NCBI GenBank assembly: GCA_003024175.1
Contig: MDYQ01000169.1
Location: 1-61,373 of the forward strand
Length of the DNA: 61,373 bases
DNA from: Planoprotostelium fungivorum
Lineage: Eukaryota; Evosea; Variosea; Cavosteliida; Cavosteliaceae
Direction: 5' to 3'
Shown: positions 49,401 to 58,452 of the stretch, one piece after another
How positions within the stretch are numbered: position 1 is the first letter of the stretch
How the letters are laid out: the number at the start of each line of letters is the position of its first letter
The notes under the pieces: model-generated
Told to the model about the DNA's origin: nothing
The model's database searches: none
What the model saw: only the letters and a program-made list of their open reading frames with translations
Made by a program: the position numbers and the translations under genes

Positions 49401-52400
49401 CGATCATCTCGGATATGATCCTGGGATCATACTTCTTTCCCTGCTTCCTCAGCTCTTCCAACTTCTTCACAGCCAAGATCTTGTATCTACTCTTCTTCAG
49501 ACACTCTCGCACATTCTACATACCGAGGGGCAAATGTCTCGTATGTCTTTCTCGTTGGGTACCCTGCTTTGGTGATTCGAATGCACTCTAACACTCCTCC
49601 ACTTCTCAATTGGCTCAATACCTCATCGATGTCAGAATGTTCGAGAAGAGCTGGATCAGTGCACGAGGTGTAAATCAGCGAGAGGATCTCACCATGGGCT
49701 TATCGAATAAGAGCGGCTTCTTCTGCATGTTCGGCTTGATGCATCGGATGTAGTGAGGGGATGTCATCCTGATGCTGTCCATGAGCTGATTCAAGGAATC
49801 CTGTGGTGGTCAGATTGGAGCGATGAAACAGAAAAGAGACCTTGAACTGAGTAGCAACGCTGACAAACTGTGAACTCTTTGAGCCTCCTCCCGTGCCAGA
49901 GCCCTTTCCTTGCTGTTGATTGTCGTTCTTGAAGAAGTTACCAAAGAGGCCAGCTACGAAGGCCTGAGTGGACCTCTCCATGATGGTGATGTGCTCTGGC
50001 ACGATGTAGTCCTTGTTCTTATCGATGAATGTCTCTGTGTCGTAGGTGACCTTTCCCGCATAATGGATGATCGTAAAAAGTCGATCTCCCCATCTCGGCT
50101 TCTCGTAGTATCGATAGATTCCAGTTGTTCCCTGTGTTCCCTTATTGAATGTTCCGTTGTACTTTTCTGTCAGAGTCTGTATGTTCTCAGTCAGTAACTG
50201 TATAGATACCAAAGAAGAGAGATATGAGAGTTGAAGGAGAGGTATGAGAGTTGAAGGAGAGAAATGAGGGTCGAAGGAGAGAAATGAGAGGAAGATAGTA
50301 CCTGTGGGGTGGCTCTGGGGAAAATAGATTGTTCATCCAAGAGAGAGAAGATGGAAATCGGTTTCTTGTCCAAGAGATCGAGACATTCCTGGTTATCTGC
50401 AAATTCGATGTAGCTCCAGTCGATCTTCTCCTTCTCATATTCCACTTGCTCCAACTTGAAGATGTACTGATTGAATTGTTGCTGCAACTTTTCGTTGGCA
50501 TAATTGATACACAATTGCTCGAACGAGTTGTTCTCGAAGACCTGTTGAGTTGAGGAGTGAAATCGATTTCGTTCAGCGATATGTATAAAGAGGATATGAT
50601 CATGAATATCACCTCGAAACCATAAATATCCAATACACCAATAGTGTTCTTGACGGGCTTCTTGCTCTGAGTGCTCTCGTTGATTCTCTTAACAATCCAA
50701 TCAAACATCTTGGAGTAGAGAATCATAGACAGAGCGTCTCTGGTAGTGCATGCCTTCTCCGCAGTCAGAGGCACATCATACTGTTCAGTTCCAGCCGTGA
50801 TGTGCTTGTTGATGAGATACTTCTCCAGCATGTTGATATCACATCCCAATTTACTGACGGCATCCTCCAGAGGTTTCCTGTCTTTGATTTTGCTTCCATC
50901 TCGATGATCTCCCCCCGAGTCCTCCACGAAGGTGATGTTCCCCAGAGACAATACACCGGACAGCAGCTTGAAGACATCCGCTTGTTCTTCCCTAGTGATT
51001 CCCACAGTGTCCATGGCTCTCCGAGTGATCATGAACTGCTCGTGGTCGTCTGTTCCTTCCACTTGGATGCACGATCGGATGTAGTTGTATCCCTCCGCTC
51101 TACCCACCCCAGCCTTGAGGGCAGCATCACTCTCATCCGATGCCAATTGGTAGAAGATCTGTCGTCCTTCAGCCTCCCGTGGTCTGTGATGACAGTAGAT
51201 CTATGTGATGATGGTAGAGATCTTTGTGATGATGGTATAGGTCTATGTGATGATAGTAGTGATCGGATGATGGATGTATGATGACTCACATGGTAGCTTC
51301 GCTCATCGGGAGCTTGTCTGGCAATTCTGGATTTCTCCAAGAGGTAAGTTCTGATCTTGGCACCCACAATGGTACCCTGAACATCGAATTGGACTTCGAT
51401 GAATTTTCCGAATCTGTGAAAGATGAGACGAGGGAGAGCTTTTAGGGCTTACCGACTGGAATTATCGTTGCGGATGGTCTTGGCATTACCGAAAGCCTCC
51501 AGTAGAGGTGTAGACTCTAACACTCTCTGCTCGATATCGTCCTTGATTCCTCCTGTTCCCTTCAGTCTCTCCAAATAGGAGTTCACACCTCGCATGGCCA
51601 ATTCTCTCTGTCCCATGGCAGCAAAGTATTGAAGGAGGTATTTTGTGGTTTCAGTCTGGAAGATTGAGAGGAGGAAGAGTGAGATGGCATCACCTTTCCT
51701 GCACCCGATTCACCACTGACGAGGATACTCTGGTTCGCTCCGTCGATCAACATGGAGCGGAAGGCATCTTCAGAGATGGCATACACGTGTGGCGATAACT
51801 ATTCACAGTGAGCCGTGGTGTGGCTGTAAGCTTACCTTTCCGAGAGGTTGTCCGGCGTAGGTGTCGATGACGTTCTTTCCATATATGTGCAATTTCGTGA
51901 AGGGATTCACAGCGATAAGGATGGATCCTGTAATTTTTCAGTTCAGTTCTTCCACCGGAGCATCATGTTTCCGGAACGTGCTACAAAGAGAGATGAGTAG
52001 ACTCACCTGTGTAGGTATATATGATGCTCAAGGCATATCGTGTCTCGAGATTGTGAAGTATAGCTGGCTCGTGCCTGAGAAGGTCAGAAGAGAACGGATG
52101 TGGAGACTTACAGATAACTGAGAGTAGTCATGTCGTCGACTCCCTCCAGGATAGTGGGATTCTGTAGGAAGCAGGAAGAGGAGTTGACCATCCGCTCCTG
52201 TTCATTGTTATTGAATCGACCTTCGTCAAGAGATGTGACTGACCTGTCCGCCATCGGTTAAGACCTTGATTGCTTCTCGATTGTTCTCATCGAGTTGTAG
52301 GATAACTGCTCCTTCGAAGCCAAGGGTGTTGTGTGTAATCCACACGCGAGCCCCCTCGGAGAAGTTCTCGAATCCTTCTCCGGTAGAGACCACAGCCTTT

Positions 52401-52411
52401 ACTTCGCTCAT
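46454..52411 (-). CDS. MYO5: Class V myosin heavy chain
   Basis: Actin-based cargo motor. Start [20 protein letters not shown] (exon 1 52244-52411). Motor landmarks: P-loop SGESGAGK (about 51,694-51,714), switch I NDNSSRFGKF (about 51,440), relay/switch II DIYGFE (about 50,610-50,640), [15 protein letters not shown]. The neck has several IQ motifs ([50 protein letters not shown]). A coiled coil runs through about 48,750-48,000 ([20 protein letters not shown]). The dilute (DIL) globular tail follows (about 47,800-46,600, with FIVYRCYML and [18 protein letters not shown]), and the C-terminus is Ser/Arg-rich, ending at 46454. About 25 exons. Two introns carry short tandem repeats (50,212-50,300; 51,188-51,290). 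Confidence 0.93.
50212..50300. repeat. Degenerate tandem repeat in a MYO5 intron
   Basis: Three to four copies of a unit close to GAGAGATATGAGAGTTGAAG inside the intron that ends before the LLTENIQTL exon. Confidence 0.7.
51188..51290. repeat. Tandem GTGATGATGGTA repeat in a MYO5 intron
   Basis: About four imperfect copies of a 25-26 bp unit containing TGTGATGATGGTAGAGATCT within a MYO5 intron. Confidence 0.65.
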
Positions 52412-52525
52412 GGGTGCAGCAGGTCGAATGCGTCTTCCAGATGTCAGTTCCGTTTCACGGCTCAAATGGCGATATCGCGATCACGTGATAATGGCTTTTT
52501 GGACAATTTATTCTTCATCACAACA
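52412..52525. promoter_or_regulatory. Divergent MYO5/makorin promoter with TCACGTGA and TATCGCGA motifs
   Basis: 114 bp between start codons. GATATCGCGATCACGTGATA (52471-52490) joins two palindromes, one a CACGTG E-box with TCA/TGA flanks. Such sites are bound by MiT/TFE or USF-type factors in other opisthokonts (family knowledge). Function here is inferred. Confidence 0.5.
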
Positions 52526-53380
52526 ATGGACAGCGAGGATGAGATGTGGTCAGATTACACTGGCAGTGAATATGATGATGTGCCAGCTCTCCTGTATAGC
52601 AGTAGTGACGAAGAGAACTCTAGTGATCAAGAGGAGGACTTCCTATTCTCCCACGAGGGCATGTCTATGGAACTGCTACACTACATGATTTTAGAAATGA
52701 GAAGACTTCGAAGCAGGAGACCCTCCTCACGTCAAGTTGGTAAATGCAAGTTTTACATGATGGTGGGTGATCTTCGCGTCAGCTCTTTCATTGAGATTTT
52801 AACAGGGAAGATGTAAAGAAGGAGATTTTTGCTCCTTCTCACATGACTTTGAAGTCAAACCTGAAGTGAAGACAGAACTGGTTGATGGTTGCACCACTGT
52901 GACTCAACGGGCAGTATCACAGACGCCCTGTAAATTCTTCCTTCAAAATCAGTGCTTGAAGGGTGATCTCTGCAACTTCTCTCACGTCCAACCACCCAAG
53001 AGGGATTCATCAACTCTCAGCTGCTCCATCTGTTTGGATATCATAGAACAATGTGGTAAGAAGTACGGATTACTGAACGGATGCAATCATGTCTTCTGTT
53101 TGGAGTGCATCAGGTGTGAGACCTAAAACAGATGACAGCTGAATGTATGCGCAGGGCATGGCGAACAACGGATTCAGCAAATCAAAACATCAGATCATGT
53201 CCGCTTTGCAGACAGGAGAGTCACTACGTAGTCCCATCAGACTACTTTCCTAAGGATGTAGCGGAGAGAGACGACATCTTGATGTCCTATACTCAATCAC
53301 TAGCAACAGTGACATGCAAATACTACTCGCAGTTCAAGGATTGCCCCTTCGGCGACAACTGCTTTTATGCACATAAATAA
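52526..53380 (+). CDS. Makorin-type CCCH/RING E3 ubiquitin ligase
   Basis: RNA-binding ubiquitin ligase. Exons 52526-52762, 52806-53113 and 53155-53380. An acidic N-terminus (MDSEDEMWSDYTGSEYDD) is followed by CCCH finger 1 (CKFYMM-GRCKEGDFCSFSH, split by an intron), CCCH finger 2 (PCKFFLQNQCLKGDLCNFSH), a C3HC4 RING (CSICLDII ... CNHVFCLECIR ... CPLCRQES) and CCCH finger 3 (CKYYSQFKDCPFGDNCFYAH). The finger-finger-RING-finger order is that of makorins, slightly shorter than human MKRN1. The C-terminus stops right after the last finger. AATAAA at 53376-53381 includes the stop codon. Confidence 0.92.
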
Positions 53381-53446
53381 ATCTGAATTACGTACCACTA
53401 CAATTCGGCTGTTCAGACGATCTTTCAGATCAGGAGAGAAGAGATC

Positions 53447-54807
53447 ATGTCGCAAAATGGAACGACACCAGTGACCGCGAAGAATACAGCAATTCCAGGA
53501 GCCGCACCTACACCCGGAAAGTCAGAGTTCATCTGTAAACTCAAATATCACAACCGCATTCCAGATGTGCCTTTCGAACCAAAGCTACTGGTCTATCCGT
53601 TCGATCCACAGAGATTCGTCAAATACATCCCTAACTCTCTTGAGCGGACGCAGAAATGGGCACTCCACACTGAACCCAGCCTCGCACTGCCTATTCGTCT
53701 CGTAGATCCAAACTACCAAAGGACAATCGGTGAGGCAGCGAATGGTTGTAAGCATCCTAACTTGTAAATAGAGGGTGGAGGTGTCACAGATCCCAACGAT
53801 TTAGCTCTCATGCAACCTCTGGATTCTGTCGAAGAAGCTTGTGGTGGAGTGAGCAAGACGACATCAAAGAAGAAAGAGAGACCAGCTGTCTTTTGGTCTC
53901 AGAGGACACGATACATGGCTGGTCACTATGATGGACCTCAGATCAAATCCATGAGTATAGAGACGAGGTGTGTCTGCGTTGGTATAGTGGGAAGTGAGAC
54001 GAGATAGCGTCGGGTGGAATAGACGAGGAGAGATGAACGAGACCGAAGAGAAGAGAGACGAGAAGATCCGCTCCATCGACATGACGTTCGAGGCTGCTCG
54101 CGGGACACCAAAGCACCACAGAAACGCAGAGCTGACCGTTGCTAAGATCACACCCGTATTACCCGACTTTGATCGATGGGGAAACGAATACAACCAAGTG
54201 GTCTTTGAGTCGGACCCCATCAACGCGTCCACTCACCAGGATTGGTCTCTAGACAGGAGAGCCTTCTCAAAAGCCGAGTCCATCATCAAAGGTGATTGCG
54301 ATGATAGACATACTGTCATCAGCATGAGGATGATGACTGGATGAACTGATGAAGAGGATCTGACATCGTGGAAGGCTTTCATACATCCGACGAAGAGCGA
54401 CGGAATGTGGTGGCATACTTGGTACCCAAAAATACGACACTGTGAGCTCCTTGTAATGTCAGAGCTAATAGAGAAAGGGAGGAGATGGAAGAGAAGGACG
54501 AGGTGGAGTACGAGTGGGTCAGAGAATACACATACGAGCACGCACCAAAGGAGTCGTTTCAAGGAACGTATTGCTTCTCTGTGGGCAATGATGCTGTGAC
54601 ATACAATCCATTGGTCAACCGTTTCTCTTTCCTGAAGTTCAAGGTGAGTGGTGATGCAATGTCTCCTCTCATGCTTCACAGGATGCAACGGGTCAGTTCA
54701 TACAACCAGTCAAGGTGACATCACAAAAAAGGAAGATGACAGATGAAGAGGCAAAAGTCTGGACCAAGAGGAAGAAGAGCATTGTACCAGAAGACTACAA
54801 CATATAA
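53447..54807 (+). CDS. PAF1: PAF1 subunit of the RNA polymerase II-associated PAF complex
   Basis: Nuclear elongation factor subunit acting with CTR9, LEO1 and others in H2B ubiquitination and elongation. Starts MSQNGTTPVTAKNTAIPGA, then the family block SEFICKLKYHNRIPDVPFEPKL... (about residues 27-60), with LLVYPFDPQRFVKYIPNSLE and TLWALHTEP-like RTQKWALHTEPSLALPI. Later exons hold RPAVFWSQRTRYMAGHYDG-like text, the IETR/SIDMTFEAA segment, KHHRNAELTVAKITPVLPDF, the block EYEWVREYTYEHAPKESFQG, and end KSIVPEDYNI. About six exons with short introns; exon joins between 53,750 and 54,650 are approximate. Confidence 0.9.
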
Positions 54808-55283
54808 TACATACAACATGTTGCCATGTCTGACTGAGATGTTTTGTTTGTCCATGATTGACATCTCTATCACATACTGTCAGTTCCTTGTTTCTATGCA
54901 TTCTTCCCTTTTGGTGAGGTTGATGATATAGGATGGAAGAAATACAACATTTGAACATTAACAAACCAAATGAGTTGAACAAGACGAACTACTTCAAATT
55001 GACATCCCAACTTTTTCTAAATCCTAAATGCTAACAGTGAATGCAAAAGGCTGAACTGTAAACCCTAGAGTCTAAACCCTAAACCGTAAATTCTAAATCC
55101 TAAACTCTAACTGTAGATAATAAACCTGTTTGGGAGATTCCAAGTGTTAAAATATCAAATGTTGACTGAAAATTGTAAGCATTGGATATATTGGATATTT
55201 AGGACAAAAACAGAAATGCAACAAAAATGTGAAGATAGTGCAATAAAGATAGAATAATTAGATGCAGTAAATCACTCATTTAG
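54808..55283. repeat. AT-rich stretch with degenerate CCCTAAA-like repeats
   Basis: 55,056-55,110 has about seven imperfect CTAAACC/CTAAATC units (for example CTAAACCCTAAACCGTAAA). It lies between PAF1 and a truncated DGAT2 fragment and marks the switch from gene-dense to repeat-rich sequence. Confidence 0.6.
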
Positions 55284-55701
55284 ACGTGGTCAGTGGCTCT
55301 GCTGAGTCATTAGACGTTCAACCCGGAAGAGCTCGTCTGACTCTGAAGAAGAGAACCGGATTCGCTCGCATCGCCATCGAAACGGGAAGCGATCTCGTGC
55401 CCGTTTTCACTTTCGGTGAATGTCCATCGCCATCATCTTGAAGACATCATCTTGACGAATCATCAGGAGAGAACGAGATGTTCTATCAAGTCGACAACCC
55501 TCGCGGCTCTTGGTTGAGATTCATCCAAGAGACTCTAAAGACACTCATCGGCATGAGCCCCACGGTGAGTCCATCTCATCGTGATGTTCTACATGAAGCT
55601 GAAGAGTGCAGTTGTTCTGGGGGGTCTCCATCAAAGGCCCAGATTGGGGCTTCTTACTGATGCAAGTTCCACTCACCAGTGTTGTAGGCAGACCCATCAA
55701 G
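55284..55701 (+). pseudogene. DGAT2/MGAT-type acyltransferase fragment
   Basis: Three exons (55284-55415, 55467-55564, 55612-55701) that join in frame and match the middle/C-terminal part of diacylglycerol O-acyltransferase 2: SAESLDVQPGRARLTLKKRT with GFARIAIETGSDLVPVFTFG, then NEMFYQVDNPRGSWLRF, then VVGRPIK. The catalytic HPHG region (more N-terminal) and the last exons are absent from the flanking sequence, which is AT-rich and without further exons. It is either a gene fragment captured by repeats or a gene with exons far away. Intact splice sites suggest it is recent. Confidence 0.7.
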
Positions 55702-56228
55702 GTATCTAACAATCAAGAAAGGCACTTAATCAATCTCTCTGTTTTCTGCTAATAGAAGGCATTCAATATTTAATCATTAGATATTGTGTAACTTGCTCTG
55801 GTTTATTGGCCCAATTATTATATCTACAATCCTGTTCGTTAATTCTACCTTTCTCCTTTGCTCTTTGCAATCCTCAATACTTTGCATGTTACAGCTCATC
55901 TATACCAGCAGTGGTGTAATAGCTTAGATAAGATCTCAGAAACATCTTTGCCACCAATCAAGTGTTTTTATAATAAACTAAGGAATACTCTGCCTTCAGA
56001 AACTGAATATGGGCATGCTGTGAAAGTGTGGAAAGAGAAACAGCTTGCATCCTTTGGGGAGTATATGATGTATTACTGCAGATGGGATGTGGAGTTGCAA
56101 TAACAGGGCACAGCAACTATAGATCTCTACTGATGACAAAGAACAATATGGAGCTGTTGAATTATGTCAGTGTAGCACAGATTAGTTATCAGAATATCCT
56201 CAAAAATTGCTTAAAGCATGATCTGAGA

Positions 56229-56617
56229 ACAAAACCAAGGGTGGTGGCTAAGAGGCAGGAATTATACGCAACATTTTCTAAATCGCATTTTGGTCTCTCA
56301 ACACTATAGGATGATGCGTTGTGCTCTGAAAGTACTCTATGTGCTGTTGGATTGATTTTTTGAAAAGTTTTTTGGTACTCTTGGTGATGATTTTTACAAA
56401 AAGCTAAACAGCAGAAGCGATTTAGTTCTGATACTGGGAATGCTTAAGCGATATCGCTCTGCAGAGGAATCAGATGATCCATACACTATGCACTTATGGT
56501 CACAGATTGATCCCATAGATGTTGGTAAAGCTAAAGCGATTTAGCTGAAATGATGAACGCGATTTAGCCCAATGTTGCGTATAAACCCTGCCTCTTAGCC
56601 ACCACCCCCACAAAACC
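56229..56617. mobile_element. MITE copy 1 (hAT-like), 373 bp with 8-bp target duplication
   Basis: The element runs 56237-56609 between direct repeats ACAAAACC (56229-56236 and 56610-56617), an 8-bp duplication typical of hAT transposons. Ends are imperfect inverted repeats: GGGTGGTGGCTAAGAGGCAG on the left and its complement on the right, extended inward by ATTATACGCAACATT/AATGTTGCGTATAA. The motif CTAAATCGC or its complement occurs at least four times, including subterminally. No transposase ORF. It is inserted within the polymerase relic. Confidence 0.9.
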
Positions 56618-57693
56618 TAGTCAGAAAATGTACAATCTGATATCAGACAGCATATATGGAGGCAGATGTGAAGTGTTTAAAAGATATGCAGAGGAATCTA
56701 ATGGTATGATCATGGGGCTAGATGAGAACAAACTATATGGTTGGGCCATGATGCAAAAATTGCCATATGGAAATATGACCCTGCATACAGATAGAGTATT
56801 TTGTACAAATCTACTAGGAGTGCTGAATAATGTCAGCAAACAACAACAACAGCTTCCCTACAATCAAAGGTATATGTATGGTGTCATGCATAAGCTCAAC
56901 CAAGTGCAAGATCCATACTGTTTCACTGGATTTGTCAGATGCAGTCTATACTACACACACAGGAGCAGAGAGAGTTCACCAAGAACTTTCCACCACTGGC
57001 AGAAAAAATACAACTAGATGAATCAGTACAAGTGTCAGGCTACATGGATTATCTCAAGACACAACTGAAAACCGAACACAACAAGACCACCTTGCAGACG
57101 AGAAGTTGATGTACAATTTGTTTCTAAAAGACAACTATTGCATCTATTCAGAGACCTTAAAATACCTACTGGAGAATAATCTATGCTGTATCAATGACAT
57201 ATATGAGGTGATTGAACAGCCCATAGACTATGTACTGAAGGATTATGTAGAGGATATGACTGCTAACAGGCAAAAGGCAGAAAATGGAATCTTTCAGGGT
57301 AAGCAGACATCAGATGATAATTTGGTCACAAAAAGCAGTTCTGAGAAGGAATTCTTCAAGCTTATGGTGAACAGTGGCTTTGGAAAGATGCTGCAGTCTG
57401 ATGACAAATACAACAAATCACTTCTTTTACACTCACCAGAGTCCTTCATGAAACAAACTATAGGTAGAACAATAACAGACTGGAGTATCATGAGACATAA
57501 GGGCCTGCAGAGACGGTCCCAACGCAGTAACCTTAATGTGTCTTGCGATTGAGACATGTTAACCTTAACGTGCAAGATGGTCTTGTGCAGGTCCTTAATG
57601 AGACATGCAGATAAACAACACAAAGGGCTAATAGAAGTCAGACTCCAGAAAGATATTAAATGTAATATGAAGAGTGCAAAACATGTAGGATCT

Positions 57694-58056
57694 GGCTAAG
57701 AGGCAGGAATTATACGCAACATTTTCTAAATCGCATTTTGGTCTCTTAACACTACAGGATGATGCATTATGCTCTGAAAGTACTCTATGTGCTGTTGGAT
57801 TGATTTTTTGAAAAGTTTTTTGGTACTCTTGGTGATGATTTTTACAAAAAGCTAAACAGCAGAAGCGATTTAGCTCGATACTGGGAGTGCTTAAGCGATA
57901 TCGCTCTGCAGAGAAATCAGATAATCCATACACTATGCACTTATGGTCACAGATTGATCCCATAGTTGCTGGTAAAGCTAAAGCGATTTAGCTGAAATGA
58001 TGAACGCGATTTAGCCCAATGTTGCGTATAAACCCTGCCTCTTAGCCACCACCCCC
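57694..58056. mobile_element. MITE copy 2, left tip lost
   Basis: About 95 percent similar to copy 1 over about 360 bp, same orientation. The right end is intact (CTGCCTCTTAGCCACCACCC) but the left begins at GGCTAAGAGGC, lacking the outer GGTGGT bases. GATCTG flanks both sides (57,690 and 58,058), so the loss may be an imprecise repair or excision footprint. Confidence 0.88.
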
Positions 58057-58452
58057 AGATCTGCAATAGTAAGGTGTTAATGTTAGACTTTGTGTATAAT
58101 TGTTTGTACCAGCATTATGACAAAACAGGTGAATCTCCTGTATACAGACGCAGATAGCATATACATGCAGGCTAAAGTATCCAGCTATGAAGAATTCAAA
58201 CAGAGATTCCCTGATCATTTACAAAAGATCCACTTTGCTGCAACAGGTGATATAACACCAGGCAAGATGAACCTGGAATGTGAACTGAAAGAAGCTATGT
58301 TTGTGAAGCCTAAAACATACAGTTATGTGAAGGATGACAAAGAGGATGTTAGAAATAAAGGGGTGGTGTTGAGCCAGGACAAAGAGATATTTGACAACAA
58401 GAGAGCAGTGTTCTCTGATGACCTGCTTTTGGGCCCACAGGTTATCTACTGA

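Larger units (their letters stand above)
55858..58452 (+). pseudogene. Polinton/Maverick-type DNA polymerase B, broken
   Basis: Protein-primed family B DNA polymerase of large DNA transposons. Pieces in order: SLPPIKCFYNKL...FGEYMMYYCRWDVEL (about 55,930-56,100), MYNLISDSIYGGRCEVFKRY and LDENKLYGWAMMQKLPYGN (56,628-56,800), IYEVIEQPIDYVLKDYVEDM and EFFKLMVNSGFGKML (polymerase motif B-like KxxxNSxYG, 57,106-57,400), LYTDADSIYMQ (motif C, YxDTDS-like, 58,130) and KTYSYVKDDKEDVRNKG near the end. Frames change between the pieces and stops intervene, with two MITEs inserted. Other Polinton genes (integrase, capsid) were not found in the window. It is a decayed relic. Confidence 0.85.

Noticed and set aside
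50187-51146. 319-codon open frame in myosin V
   Set aside because: The last third runs through introns; real exons are shorter and contain the relay motif at 50,610-50,640.
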